A stretch of 64,000 nt of DNA, from the NCBI GenBank assembly GCA_017480185.1, contig JAFVBC010000015.1, forward strand, positions 1 to 64,000, written 5' to 3'. Below are positions 17,923-27,149 of this stretch, piece after piece. The DNA comes from Bacteroidales bacterium. Its GTDB lineage: Bacteria > Bacteroidota > Bacteroidia > Bacteroidales > P3. Positions within the stretch are counted from its first letter, which is position 1. Each line of letters starts with the position of its first letter. The position numbers and the translations under genes are program-made. The notes beneath the pieces are model-generated. The model had not been told where the DNA came from. It did not search any database and saw only the letters and a list, made by a program, of their open reading frames with translations.

Positions 17923-18702
17923 TCAACCCATCACCACATCGAGCACCATCATGAGCACAAATCCGATTGCGAAACCAATGGTGCCGAGATTGGAGTGGCT
18001 GCCTGCCGAAGCCTCGGGTATCAACTCTTCGACCACCACATAGAGCATTGCGCCAGCAGCAAAAGCCAGCATATAGGGCATGATGGGCACAAGCAGGTGT
18101 GCCAAAAGCAACACGGCCACTGCCCCGATGGGCTCGACAGCACCGCTGAGACTACCGACCACAAACGAACGCCAGCGCGAGTTGCCCGCAGCACGCATGG
18201 GCATGGATATGATGGCTCCTTCGGGAATGTTCTGCACAGCAATGCCCAAAGCCACCGCCATGGCTGCTGCAGCCGACATGCCACCGGCACCCTGCTCGGC
18301 TCCGGCCAGCACAATGCCCACCGCCATGCCCTCGGGCAGGTTGTGAATGGTTACCGCAAGGGCAAGCATAGTGGTGCGCGAAAGGCGCGATCGTGGTCCC
18401 TCGGGACTCGACGACCCTGGATGAAGGTGGGGCGTAAGCATGTCGATCAACAATAAAAAACCCATGCCTGCCAGCAGCCCAATGGCCGCTGGCAACACCG
18501 ATGCCGCACCGCGATTGGCACACATATCGACCGACGGAAGGAGCAACGACCACACCGATGCCGCCACCATCACCCCCGAGGCAAAGCCAAGGAGCGTTTT
18601 TTGTAGGCCAGTGGGCATGTCGCGACGCATAAAAAACACAAAAGAAGCCCCAAGCATGGTGCCCAAAAACGGCACAACAAGCGTTACAAGCAGCGCATTC
18701 AT
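17923..18702 (-). CDS. ZIP family metal transporter
   Basis: 259 residues starting at MNALLVTLVVPFLG; a longer frame to 18834 runs through the promoter and is rejected. ZIP proteins bring divalent metals such as zinc or iron into the cytoplasm. About eight membrane segments are visible. The metal-path motifs are clear: VTIHNLPEGMAVGI (HNxPEG) near residue 125 and VQNIPEGAIISMPM near 165. A histidine-containing loop (DMLTPHLHPGSSSPEGPRSR) precedes them. The HNLPEG/NIPEG pair fits the GufA-like bacterial ZIP subgroup. Metal preference is not evident. It is a single gene with its own promoter. Confidence 0.93.
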   Translation of the reverse strand: MNALLVTLVVPFLGTMLGASFVFFMRRDMPTGLQKTLLGFASGVMVAASVWSLLLPSVDMCANRGAASVLPAAIGLLAGMGFLLLIDMLTPHLHPGSSSPEGPRSRLSRTTMLALAVTIHNLPEGMAVGIVLAGAEQGAGGMSAAAAMAVALGIAVQNIPEGAIISMPMRAAGNSRWRSFVVGSLSGAVEPIGAVAVLLLAHLLVPIMPYMLAFAAGAMLYVVVEELIPEASAGSHSNLGTIGFAIGFVLMMVLDVVMG

Positions 18703-18732
18703 CGGAGAAAAGATGTTAAATGTTTGTGTCTG

Positions 18733-18760
18733 CAAAGGTAACTCTTTATGCGCAGCCAAA
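18733..18760 (-). promoter_or_regulatory. Promoter of the ZIP transporter gene
   Basis: On the minus strand the -7 box TACCTTTG occupies 18740-18733, with a TTTG at 18760-18757. The spacer is 16 bases, shorter than the ideal 19. The start codon at 18702 is about 25 bases beyond the expected start of transcription. Confidence 0.5.
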
Positions 18761-18844
18761 CCACTTGCAGTGTGCAAAAACCTGTTTTTCCTCCCCCCAG
18801 CCCACAAAAACATTGTCCCACCCGACACAACCAATATTTATGAC

Positions 18845-18852
18845 TAACTTTG
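18845..18852 (+). promoter_or_regulatory. -7 box of the YitT unit promoter
   Basis: TAACTTTGCA is the most typical Bacteroidota -7 form and lies 61 bases before the YitT start. No well-placed -33 TTTG is present. It is divergent from the ZIP promoter about 100 bases away. Confidence 0.55.
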
Positions 18853-18913
18853 CACACGCTGCCAGCGTGGCAGCTATAGCGATAAATACCCTGAACAACA
18901 ATACATTAAGACA

Positions 18914-19864
18914 ATGGCAACAACTGAAAAGAAATGGCAAAACGAACTTGTGGCCTACACCCTGCTGGTGCTTGGTAGCGCACTTTTCGCCGTGGGCGAC
19001 GTGATGTTTGTCAACCCCTATCTCATGGCACCTGGCGGAACCTACGGTTTGAGCAACGTGTTTAACACCCTCTGGCCGTGGAAAATATCCTACTATGCCA
19101 TCTGCATGGACGTGCCATTGCTCATCATAGGAACCCTCATTTTGGGGCCGAAATTCGGGTTCAAGACCATTCTGTCAACCATCTTAATCTTCTTCTTCAC
19201 ATGGGTACTTGAGAGCGTGTGGGGCTACAATCCGCTCATCCACGAGGGCAGCATCATGGCTGCCGCCGACGGCACACAGACCCTGGTGCCGATACCCCAT
19301 GACGGGGGATTCTTCCGTCCCGACTATTTCCTCAACACGATGGTGGCCGGACTGATTTATGGCATTGCTATAGGCATGATTTTCCGCTCTGGAGCCACAT
19401 CGGGTGGGTCGGACATCATCTCAATGATTCTGCACAAGTACACCAAAATATCGCTCGGCACGCTGGTGATGATTGTCGACAGTTGCATCACACTGACCAC
19501 GCTCATTGCCTTTGGCGACATCCGCCTGCCCATCTACTCGATTATCATCATAGTGATTGAAGGCAAGGTGATAGACCTGGTGGTGGACGGGATGAAGAGC
19601 TACAAGACCATGTTTATCGTAACCGACCACCCCGACGAGATACGCCAATATGTGGTTGACGAGTTGCAACGCGGAGCCACATGCCTTACTGGCACGGGTA
19701 TGTATCAAGGAGCCGAACGCAAAATGGTGTATATCACCCTTGAACGTTCCGACATGGTGAAGCTGCGCTCGGCTTTGCACCACATAGATCCCGAGGCATT
19801 TGTCAACATCATGAATAGCGCCGAGATACTGGGTAAAGGCTTTAAGCAACTGCCCAAGGACTAA
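18914..19864 (+). CDS. YitT family membrane protein (DUF161 with DUF2179)
   Basis: 316 residues. The first part holds about five membrane helices (AYTLLVLGSALFAVGDVMFV, then LLIIGTLILG, ILIFFFTWVL, GLIYGIAIGMIFRSG, SIIIIVIEGKVIDLVV) with the family stretch GATSGGSDIISMIL near residue 165. The C-terminal 80 residues are the cytoplasmic DUF2179 domain (TDHPDEIRQYVVDELQRGAT). YitT-like proteins are widespread and their transport substrate is unknown. An extra loop of about 25 residues (NPLIHEGSIMAAADGTQTL) separates two helices. The gene leads the unit containing the glycosyltransferase 71 bases downstream. Confidence 0.92.
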   Translation: MATTEKKWQNELVAYTLLVLGSALFAVGDVMFVNPYLMAPGGTYGLSNVFNTLWPWKISYYAICMDVPLLIIGTLILGPKFGFKTILSTILIFFFTWVLESVWGYNPLIHEGSIMAAADGTQTLVPIPHDGGFFRPDYFLNTMVAGLIYGIAIGMIFRSGATSGGSDIISMILHKYTKISLGTLVMIVDSCITLTTLIAFGDIRLPIYSIIIIVIEGKVIDLVVDGMKSYKTMFIVTDHPDEIRQYVVDELQRGATCLTGTGMYQGAERKMVYITLERSDMVKLRSALHHIDPEAFVNIMNSAEILGKGFKQLPKD

Positions 19865-19935
19865 CGGCAGGTTTCGCAACACAAATATTTCGCGCCCGTG
19901 CAATAAAGCAACGCTATCGTCGTTAAAGCGGCAGT

Positions 19936-21138
19936 ATGAACATACTGCAACTGTGCAACAAGCCACCCTACCCACCGTTGGATGGAGGCTCGATGGCGAT
20001 GAATAGCGTAACGCAGGGATTGTTGCGCGCAGGGCACACGGTGAAAGTGCTTTGCGTGGAGAGCGACAAACATCCGTTGCGTCTTGCCCCAACCGATCAA
20101 CCCTATGTAGACCAGACGGGCATTGAGGCGGTGCACATCGACCTTGCTGTTAAACCACTGCCTGCCGCTGTGGCCATGCTGTGTGGCGAGTCGTACAACG
20201 TGCAACGCTACCGCAGCACAGCCTTTGCCCAACGGCTTAAAGACCTGCTCTGCGCCAACCACTACGACATCATACACGTTGAAAGCATCTTCCTCACCCC
20301 CTACGTGTCGGTGATAAGAAAATACTCAACAGCCCCGATAGTGCTTCGAGCCCACAACGTTGAGCATCTCATTTGGCGACAAATGGCAGCTTGCGCCCAC
20401 ATGGGCTTCAAGCGATCGTATCTTAACCATTTGGCACTAACCCTGCGAGCCTACGAACAAGAGCACGTCAACGACTACGACGGAGTGATGTGTATCACCG
20501 ACATAGATGCCGATGCGTTCCGCCAAATGGGGTGTCGCCGACCGATTGTGGCCATACCGTTTGGCATCGAGCCCGAGCAAAGTCCAAGCGTCGAAGCCGA
20601 GCCCTACTCGCTGTTTCACATTGGCTCGATGGACTGGCGGCCTAACCGTCAGGGGGTAGAATGGCTGATGAACAAGGTGTGGCCTGAAATACACCGCGTT
20701 GTGCCACAAGCAAAACTCTATCTTGCAGGACGCAAAATGCCTGCCAAATGGATGGAGAGCAAGCACGATGGCATTGTGATGGTTGGCGAAGTGCCCGATG
20801 CAGTCTACTTCATCAACAGCAAACAGATAAACCTTGTGCCCCTGTTAAGTGGCAGTGGCATAAGGGTTAAGATAATAGAGGCTATGGCTGCTGGCAAGGT
20901 GGTGATAACCACCAGCGTCGGTGCCGCTGGAATAATAGCCGAAAACGGTACACATCTGCTCATTGCCGACACAGCAAACGAGTTTGCACAGCAGGTGAAA
21001 CACTGCTTCGACCACCCCGAAAAGATGGAGGAGATGAGTCGCATGGCGCAACAACTGGTGGCCGAACAATACAACACCACTACCCTAACACAGCAAATGA
21101 TAACATTCTATAACAAAACAATGCAATCACATGAATAA
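19936..21138 (+). CDS. Glycosyltransferase, GT-B fold, GT4-like
   Basis: 400 residues. The start MNILQLCNKPPYPPLDGGS is the usual N-terminal glycine-rich entry of GT-B glycosyltransferases. The donor-binding half has FHIGSMDWRPNRQGVEWLM and LVPLLSGSGIRVKIIEAMAAGK, the E-rich motif of family GT4. No membrane segment; it probably acts at the inner face of the membrane. Sugar and acceptor are unknown, and no polysaccharide locus surrounds it. The stop overlaps the next gene by 8 bases. Confidence 0.92.
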   Translation: MNILQLCNKPPYPPLDGGSMAMNSVTQGLLRAGHTVKVLCVESDKHPLRLAPTDQPYVDQTGIEAVHIDLAVKPLPAAVAMLCGESYNVQRYRSTAFAQRLKDLLCANHYDIIHVESIFLTPYVSVIRKYSTAPIVLRAHNVEHLIWRQMAACAHMGFKRSYLNHLALTLRAYEQEHVNDYDGVMCITDIDADAFRQMGCRRPIVAIPFGIEPEQSPSVEAEPYSLFHIGSMDWRPNRQGVEWLMNKVWPEIHRVVPQAKLYLAGRKMPAKWMESKHDGIVMVGEVPDAVYFINSKQINLVPLLSGSGIRVKIIEAMAAGKVVITTSVGAAGIIAENGTHLLIADTANEFAQQVKHCFDHPEKMEEMSRMAQQLVAEQYNTTTLTQQMITFYNKTMQSHE

Positions 21139-21649
21139 ACTTCGCCTTGCACTGACAGCACTGACTTTTCTTGTGGCCTTTGCCGAGGCGCAGGCTCAAT
21201 TGTCAATACCCGCCACCCGACTGCAATTCAACCTCAATGCCGATAGTTGGCGTTACGTCCGCACGCTCGACATTGACGACCACTCGACAATATACCTGTA
21301 CTGCTACACTGGCGAGATACTGACCGATGCCGACGGCGACACCACGCTGCCAGTGCTGCGTATATACGTCGACTCTCAAGACTACGACGATTTGCTCGAC
21401 TTCGTCTACCAACGCTATGAAGTTCAACCCTACCAAACACTTGAAGAAGCGCCCTTGAGGAGCATCAAACAAGAAAACATAAACCACATAGGTATCTATA
21501 CCAGTCCAACCAGTAAAAAAGACTTTCAATTCATGGCTACCTACATCAAGGATCGCAAAACATATATAGAGTTTCGGCTTGAAACAAGTGCCGACACCTT
21601 TGAAGAAATGGAGACAATATTCCAAAACATCACCAACAGCATAAAGTGA
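21131..21649 (+). CDS. Exported protein of unknown function
   Basis: 172 residues. A signal peptide (LALTALTFLVAFAEAQA, cleaved before QLSIP) is followed by a small beta-rich domain with many acidic and aromatic residues (DIDDHSTIYLYCYTGEILTDADGD). I do not recognise the family. It starts 8 bases inside the glycosyltransferase gene and ends 5 bases before the OmpA-domain gene, so the three are very probably co-transcribed. A periplasmic or outer-membrane location is inferred. Confidence 0.78.
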   Translation: MNKLRLALTALTFLVAFAEAQAQLSIPATRLQFNLNADSWRYVRTLDIDDHSTIYLYCYTGEILTDADGDTTLPVLRIYVDSQDYDDLLDFVYQRYEVQPYQTLEEAPLRSIKQENINHIGIYTSPTSKKDFQFMATYIKDRKTYIEFRLETSADTFEEMETIFQNITNSIK

Positions 21650-21654
21650 GCCCG

Positions 21655-24402
21655 ATGAAAACAAAGCTAACCCTACTACTTGCAATCACTTTGATAGCCT
21701 GCGCATCGGCTCAAAACTCGAAGAAAACCTACGGCGAACAGTTTGCACGTCTGCAAAAAGCCTATGCCAAAGCCCCCGACGATGTTGAGACCTTATTCAA
21801 CTTGTCGGTGTTTTACAGCGACACACTAAACCCAATGTCTAACCTACCCTCGGCCATGCAACACATTGAGAAGGCCGAGAAGAACCAAATAGACCTACTT
21901 GACCGCGACAAGATAGGCGAGTTGACACGACTTGCACGCAAAAACATTACGCTGGGGACAATACGCACACAGAAACAAACGGTAAAGGATATTGCCTACA
22001 AGACACTTGAGTCTAATGTTGACATGAGCGACATTGAGATGGAGTCGTACATGAATGCATTTCACCTTGATGCCTCAATGGTGCGCATGCTGCGACAAAG
22101 GATGCTCAACAAAGTGATGCAAAAAGATATTGCCACTGGCACACCTGAGAGCTATTATCACTTTATCAATATCTATCGTGGTACGGCCGAGGCCGAAAAA
22201 ATGGAGGCTTTGTTGGCGAAAGAAGCCCCTGCAATGTTTGATGGCCAACACGACACAACGGCCATTGACTCTATTGTCGCAGCATATAAATACAGTCCGT
22301 CGGTGGCGCGTGCTGCCAACAAACAAAAGGCGCGCTTGGCTTATATCGAGGCAGCACGAAAAAACACTGTCGAAGCCTACCGCACATTCATGAAAGCCTA
22401 CCCAACAAGTAAAGAATATCTGGACGCACGGAGCCGTCTTGAGAAACTGATGACAACCGATTTCAACGCCCTTGACTCGCCACAACAGTTGGCATCGTTT
22501 GCCGAAGCCAACTCCGACAATGAATTGGGAGAAAAGGCAGCTGCAAGATTGCGCGAAATGGCCATCAAAGAACACAACATTGAGGCGGCTCGACTCTACT
22601 TAAAACATTGTCGCCATGATGAGAGATACAACGACGTTTTTTTAACCTACTACAACTGGCATACTGCCGAAGGTAACAGCGACCCTATACTTAAATTCAA
22701 ACAAGAAAACTCTGATTTTCCCTACACCATAGCCATTGAGAATGACATTGAAAAGGCCCAAAAGCTTGATGCAATAAACCTAACGGAGTCCTACTTGGAA
22801 GTAGAGTTCTCGAAATATGCCGACTACATCAGAAGAACTTCGGGCAAAGGCCTTGCACTGGTGGTCATGCAACGCATGATACAAGGACTTGTGGCCACGG
22901 GTCGCTACTCGACCGCTGTTGAACGCATGGATCGTTTTGCTTTGTGTTTCGAAGGCGAGACACTAAAACGATACAACGAACTGAAGCAACTCCTTCAGCG
23001 TCCAGCCACAGGACGCAAACCTGTGGCGCAGTTTTCTGCACAGTACAACATCATGCACCCCACATACAACCCTGCCGATGGAATGCTTTACTTTACCAGA
23101 GAGAATGGCAGCAGCAAACGTATCTGTTATGCCAAACGGGTGAATGGGCAATGGCAAAGCAACGGAATTGTGGAGTTTGAGAACGCAACGAATGAAGGTC
23201 TTGAGATATACTCGTTCTACGACGGTGGTCAACGAATGATACTTGGCAGCGGAGGCAACATCTGGATGGCAGAAAGAGAGGGAAATAGCTGGCGTGTAAC
23301 CGATATTCCCCCCTACCCCGTCAATACCGACTACCGCGAAGCCGATGCTTGTTTCTTGCCCGACGGCACGGGATTACTCCTGGTTTCTGACCGCCCAGGA
23401 GGGATGAATTTTCAAAACAGCGGAGCCTATTTTCATGGCGACACTGCCATGGCCTCTGACATATACTTTATACCATACACCCAGTTTGGCTGGGGTGAGG
23501 CTGTGAACCTTGGCCCAACGGTCAATACCTCGTTCAGTGAACGCAGCCCTATCATGAGCCGAAATCTGAAGACCCTCTATTTTATTTCCGACGGACACGG
23601 TGGCTTGGGGTACGGCGACATTTACATGACCGAGCGCAAAAACATGGGCAGTTGGACCGAGTGGAGCACACCCGTAAATCTTGGCAAAGACATAAACAGT
23701 GGCTACCCCGAGACAAGTATCAGTTTTGCTCCCGACGAGCAAAGCCTTTACATGTCGAGCCGTGGCGCACTCGACGTACAAGCCTGCTATACTGTGGCCA
23801 CCACTCACGATGCCACCAACCCTTATGAATCGTTACAAGTGGAGGTGCTTGGCATGGGCGACTATCTGATGCGTGTACGTGTGGCCGACCTTGAGCAGCA
23901 AGCCATAATACAAAGCATAAACTACCAGGGCGACGGACACTATGTAGACATACAGTTGCATCGTGGTAAAAGTTATGCCCTTTTGGCCGATGCAGGCATA
24001 TACTTTGTTCCGGCTGTGAAGGTTACATCAACCAACAAGAAAGCCCCAATGCTGAAAGGCTACACATTCCCCGTGCTTACCTCAAGCGACAGAGTTGTGC
24101 CTCTTGACGTGGTAACTTTCGATCCCAATACCGCCCAACTACGCCCCATTGCAATGACTCAATTGGAGCAGCTTGCCACCTTTATCAATAACCAAACCGA
24201 CGGTAAAGTAGAATTTCTGATAGATGTCGGAGGTCGCGACGATACACAATGCTACACACTGAGTCTTGAGCGCGGACGTGCCATACAGAACTTTATGATT
24301 GCCAACGGCGTACCAGCCGATAGAATAATCATTTCGGCCAACGGCAATGTCAATCTCAAAAAAAGTAAATCAGAAAGCGTGTCGGTGAAATTCCGAGAAT
24401 AA
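21655..24402 (+). CDS. TPR, beta-propeller (PD40) and OmpA-domain envelope protein, PorE-like
   Basis: 915 residues. After a signal peptide with a possible lipobox (LLLAITLIACASAQ; Cys at about residue 17) come helical repeats (about 25-420), beginning with a TPR-like hairpin. Next are WD40-like PD40 repeats (about 455-700; ADACFLPDGTGLLLVSDRPGG, SPIMSRNLKTLYFISDGHGG, TSISFAPDEQSLYMSSRG). An OmpA peptidoglycan-binding domain closes the protein (about 800-915; LSLERGRAIQNFMIANGVPADR). This order matches PorE of the T9SS, which links the secretion machine to the wall, but this protein is longer and the identity is inference. ATG 21655 gives a clean signal peptide; a GTG three codons earlier overlaps the previous stop. 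Confidence 0.8.
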   Translation: MKTKLTLLLAITLIACASAQNSKKTYGEQFARLQKAYAKAPDDVETLFNLSVFYSDTLNPMSNLPSAMQHIEKAEKNQIDLLDRDKIGELTRLARKNITLGTIRTQKQTVKDIAYKTLESNVDMSDIEMESYMNAFHLDASMVRMLRQRMLNKVMQKDIATGTPESYYHFINIYRGTAEAEKMEALLAKEAPAMFDGQHDTTAIDSIVAAYKYSPSVARAANKQKARLAYIEAARKNTVEAYRTFMKAYPTSKEYLDARSRLEKLMTTDFNALDSPQQLASFAEANSDNELGEKAAARLREMAIKEHNIEAARLYLKHCRHDERYNDVFLTYYNWHTAEGNSDPILKFKQENSDFPYTIAIENDIEKAQKLDAINLTESYLEVEFSKYADYIRRTSGKGLALVVMQRMIQGLVATGRYSTAVERMDRFALCFEGETLKRYNELKQLLQRPATGRKPVAQFSAQYNIMHPTYNPADGMLYFTRENGSSKRICYAKRVNGQWQSNGIVEFENATNEGLEIYSFYDGGQRMILGSGGNIWMAEREGNSWRVTDIPPYPVNTDYREADACFLPDGTGLLLVSDRPGGMNFQNSGAYFHGDTAMASDIYFIPYTQFGWGEAVNLGPTVNTSFSERSPIMSRNLKTLYFISDGHGGLGYGDIYMTERKNMGSWTEWSTPVNLGKDINSGYPETSISFAPDEQSLYMSSRGALDVQACYTVATTHDATNPYESLQVEVLGMGDYLMRVRVADLEQQAIIQSINYQGDGHYVDIQLHRGKSYALLADAGIYFVPAVKVTSTNKKAPMLKGYTFPVLTSSDRVVPLDVVTFDPNTAQLRPIAMTQLEQLATFINNQTDGKVEFLIDVGGRDDTQCYTLSLERGRAIQNFMIANGVPADRIIISANGNVNLKKSKSESVSVKFRE

Positions 24403-24446
24403 AAGACATCTTTTCTTTCGAATAACAAGAGTGCCAAAAACACATC

Positions 24447-25259
24447 ATGGAGCAACACAAAATAATAGAATTTGAGGGGCGTTCAATACACTATCGCGAC
24501 GAGGGTAAAGACAACCGCAACACACTGGTGCTACTGCACGGCTTTATGCAAAACCTTGACGTGTGGACATCCTACGTGCTAACCTACATGCACTCAATGC
24601 GTGTCATAACCATCGACCTGCCAGGCCATGGCCAAAGTTCAACCTATTGCGACACCCACACCATGGACTTTATGGCTCGCACCGTAAAAGCCGTGCTCAC
24701 CGATGCCGCCGTGCAACAATGCGTCATGGTGGGGCACTCTATGGGTGGTTATGTGGCGCTTGCGTTTGCCCGAGAAAATCCTTACTGGCTTCGTGGTTTG
24801 GGTCTGATAAACTCACACGCTTTAGCCGACACCGAAGCTCACCGCAACTACCGTGCCGAAGTGTGCCAACTGGTGGCTACCAACCGTCCATCGTATATCG
24901 TAAGCAGCATTCCCACCCTATTCAGCGAGTACAATCACCGAGCTCTATCTGTCGACATCAAAGACCTTCAAGACCAATGCCTCGACACAGCAAGTGTGGA
25001 AAGCATTGTAGCGGCACAACAAGGTATGGCTCAACGTAAAAACAGTATTGATATTCTTAGTCGCCTTGAAATCCCCATACTCTTCATTTACGGCAAAGAC
25101 GACAACCGAATACCCCTTGAGATAGCCCTCTCGCAAGCCATGGTACCACACCATGCCGAGATAATGGTGCTTGAACACGTGGGGCACATGGCCTTTATGG
25201 AAGCTCGCGATTATGTAAAACCACGATTAAAAAGTTTCGTCGACAACTGTTATTTGTAG
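24447..25259 (+). CDS. Alpha/beta hydrolase
   Basis: 270 residues. The fold and catalytic triad are visible: oxyanion region VLLHGFMQNLDVW near residue 28, nucleophile in VGHSMGGYVAL (Ser near residue 97), acid in FIYGKDDNRIP near 213, and His in LEHVGHMAFME near 247. The family covers esterases, lactonases and C-C hydrolases, so the substrate cannot be named. No signal peptide; cytoplasmic. The start is 44 bases after the OmpA-domain gene stop, so it may share that transcript. Confidence 0.9.
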   Translation: MEQHKIIEFEGRSIHYRDEGKDNRNTLVLLHGFMQNLDVWTSYVLTYMHSMRVITIDLPGHGQSSTYCDTHTMDFMARTVKAVLTDAAVQQCVMVGHSMGGYVALAFARENPYWLRGLGLINSHALADTEAHRNYRAEVCQLVATNRPSYIVSSIPTLFSEYNHRALSVDIKDLQDQCLDTASVESIVAAQQGMAQRKNSIDILSRLEIPILFIYGKDDNRIPLEIALSQAMVPHHAEIMVLEHVGHMAFMEARDYVKPRLKSFVDNCYL

Positions 25260-25311
25260 TTTTCCGACATAGTCTTTCATTCACGCAGAAACACACACTC
25301 ACACTCCATCA

Positions 25312-25405
25312 GTGCCTAACCCTACTATAGCCTATCTCGGTGGTAGTTGGGCAGGACTTGATAGGGCGATGATAGGGTGTTGATAAGGTGTTGATAAGGC
25401 ATTAG
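25312..25405. repeat. Intergenic 11-bp-period repeat, copy B1
   Basis: Phased 11-bp units: CTAACCCTACT, ATAGCCTATCT, then GTTGGGCAGGA, CTTGATAGGGC, GATGATAGGGT, GTTGATAAGGT, GTTGATAAGGC. The left part is roughly the reverse complement of the right part, but the centre is degenerate. It lies between the hydrolase stop and the gdhA promoter. Confidence 0.8.
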
Positions 25406-25415
25406 CGCCTATAAT

Positions 25416-25589
25416 TTATCGAGTTGCAGCAATCCCTCTTTCAAACTCATTTTCCAGTGGACTGGAGGTGATAATTGCATACAAATTAGTCTCATTTGGG
25501 TTCAACCAAACGTGTACTTCCGCTGGAGTATTACGGGCTCCACCATGATAATTACGACGTTGAAATATGCAATTAACAATCTTATTCAT
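25416..25589 (-). CDS. Possible small protein or gene fragment, 57 residues
   Basis: ATG 25589 to TAA 25416 reads MNKIVNCIFQRRNYHGG, continues through AEVHVWLNPNETNLYAI, and ends at FERGIAATR. The composition looks protein-like (balanced charges, no low-complexity stretch). However, there is no promoter match upstream, an in-frame stop lies just before the ATG, and I recognise no family. It may be a short unknown gene or the tail of a lost gene. It fills most of an otherwise empty gap of 456 bases between the hydrolase and gdhA. Confidence 0.35.
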   Translation of the reverse strand: MNKIVNCIFQRRNYHGGARNTPAEVHVWLNPNETNLYAIITSSPLENEFERGIAATR

Positions 25590-25640
25590 CTGACATTCAC
25601 ATCAATAGTCGGCATTGATAAGAGGGTTAGCAAAAAAAAA

Positions 25641-25669
25641 TTTGTATAATGAAAAATAAAGTACATTTG
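25641..25669 (+). promoter_or_regulatory. Promoter of gdhA
   Basis: TTTG at 25641-25644 and TACATTTG at 25662-25669 are separated by 17 bases. The gdhA start at 25716 leaves a leader of about 40 bases. The surrounding run is A/T-rich. Confidence 0.6.
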
Positions 25670-25715
25670 TAGTCTCAAAAACAAACCTAATTTCTAACTT
25701 AAAAGATTAAATATC

Positions 25716-27059
25716 ATGAACGTACAAAACATCATGACCAACCTGGAAGCCAAACATCCGGGTGAGAGCGAATACTTGCAGGCTGTCCGCGAGGTGCTGG
25801 AAAGCATCGAGGAAGTTTACAACCAACATCCCGAATTCGAGAAGGCCAAAATCGTTGAACGTTTGGTTGAGCCCGATCGTATCTTCAAATTCCGCGTGGT
25901 GTGGGTCGACGATAAAGGTCAAGTGCAGGTAAACCTCGGTTATCGTGTGCAGTACAACGCCGCTTTGGGCGCATACAAAGGTGGTTTGCGTTTCCACCCG
26001 AAAGTGAACGAGTCGATGCTGAAATTCCTCGGTTTCGAACAGATTTTCAAGAACAGCCTCACCAACCTGCCCCTCGGCGGTGGTAAAGGTGGTTCTGATT
26101 TCGACCCCGTTGGAAAGAGCGACGAAGAAATCATGCGTTTCTGCCAAGCTTTCATGTATGAATTGTGGCGCAACATCGGTGCCGACCAAGACAGCCCTGC
26201 TGGCGACGTTGGAGTTGGTGGCCGCGAAATTGGCTACCTCTATGGAGCTTACAAGAAAATTGCCCGCGAGCACTCGACTGGTGCACTTACCGGTAAGAGC
26301 TACGGCTGGGGTGGCAGCTTGATGCGCCCAGAGGCTACCGGTTTTGGTGCCATCTACTATGTGGTTCGCATGCTGAAAGAAAAAGGCCAAGACATTGCTG
26401 GTAAGACTATCGCTCTTTCTGGCTTTGGTAACGTGGCATGGGGCGCAGCTACAAAGGCTGTTGAACTCGGTGCTAAGGTTGTTGCTATCAGCGGTCCCGA
26501 CGGTGTTTGCGAAATTCCTGGTGGCATCACCAAAGAGATGATCGACTATATGCTTGACATGCGTGCCAGCAACCGCAACAAAGTGGAAGACATGGCTACC
26601 AAGTTCCCTGGTCAAGCTAAATTCACTGCTGGTAAGAAATCGTGGAGTGTGAAATGCGACATTGCTTGCCCGAGCGCATTCCAAAACGAACTTTCTGAAG
26701 CTGATGCTAAAGAACTCATCGCTAACGGTGTTCAGTTCGTAGCAGAAATCTCGAACATGGGTTGCCAAGCCGAGGCTATCCACGCCATCCAAGCCGCAGG
26801 TATCCCCTTCGGTCCTGGTAAGGCCGTCAATGCAGGTGGTGTTGCTACCAGCGGTCTCGAAATTGCACAGAATGCACAACACTATAACTGGACTGCCGAA
26901 GAGGTTGACCAGAAGTTGCACAAGATTATGAACGACATCTACGACATGTGCGTGCAGTATGGCAAGCAAGCCGACGGCAGCATCAACTATGTCAAGGGTG
27001 CCAACATTGCTGGTTTCATGCGCGTGGCCAACGCCATGCTCGCCCAGGGCATAATCTAA
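25716..27059 (+). CDS. gdhA: NADP-type glutamate dehydrogenase
   Basis: 447 residues, the length of the hexameric 50-kDa class. It makes glutamate from 2-oxoglutarate and ammonia, a main nitrogen entry point in the cytoplasm. Landmarks: YKGGLRFHP (88-95), the catalytic-lysine motif LPLGGGKGGSDFDP (118-131, Lys124), the dinucleotide fold LSGFGNVAWGAATKA near 230, and the end NIAGFMRVANAMLAQG. NADP use is expected for this class but is not proven by the sequence. Codon choice is strongly biased, unlike most neighbours, suggesting very high expression. A long antisense frame covering the gene is a by-product. It is a single-gene unit with promoter and strong terminator. Confidence 0.97.
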   Translation: MNVQNIMTNLEAKHPGESEYLQAVREVLESIEEVYNQHPEFEKAKIVERLVEPDRIFKFRVVWVDDKGQVQVNLGYRVQYNAALGAYKGGLRFHPKVNESMLKFLGFEQIFKNSLTNLPLGGGKGGSDFDPVGKSDEEIMRFCQAFMYELWRNIGADQDSPAGDVGVGGREIGYLYGAYKKIAREHSTGALTGKSYGWGGSLMRPEATGFGAIYYVVRMLKEKGQDIAGKTIALSGFGNVAWGAATKAVELGAKVVAISGPDGVCEIPGGITKEMIDYMLDMRASNRNKVEDMATKFPGQAKFTAGKKSWSVKCDIACPSAFQNELSEADAKELIANGVQFVAEISNMGCQAEAIHAIQAAGIPFGPGKAVNAGGVATSGLEIAQNAQHYNWTAEEVDQKLHKIMNDIYDMCVQYGKQADGSINYVKGANIAGFMRVANAMLAQGII

Positions 27060-27104
27060 TGCAAACGCTATAGAACGTTGCATTTACAAAACTAAAAAAC
27101 AAAG

Positions 27105-27143
27105 CAAAGTGGTGGCTCGGTTGTGAGCTGCCACTTTGTTTTT
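27105..27143 (+). terminator. Rho-independent terminator of gdhA
   Basis: CAAAGTGG and GCTC (27105-27118) pair with GAGC and CCACTTTG (27125-27138) around a GGTTGT loop, with TTTTT at 27139-27143. The next start codon follows 6 bases later, so the downstream gene must use another promoter or read-through. Confidence 0.88.
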
Positions 27144-27149
27144 CAGCAA

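Noticed and set aside
25707..27083. 458-residue open frame on the minus strand covering all of gdhA
   Set aside because: gdhA is a full, motif-perfect gene with promoter and terminator on the plus strand. The antisense frame results from its strong codon bias and shows no family likeness.
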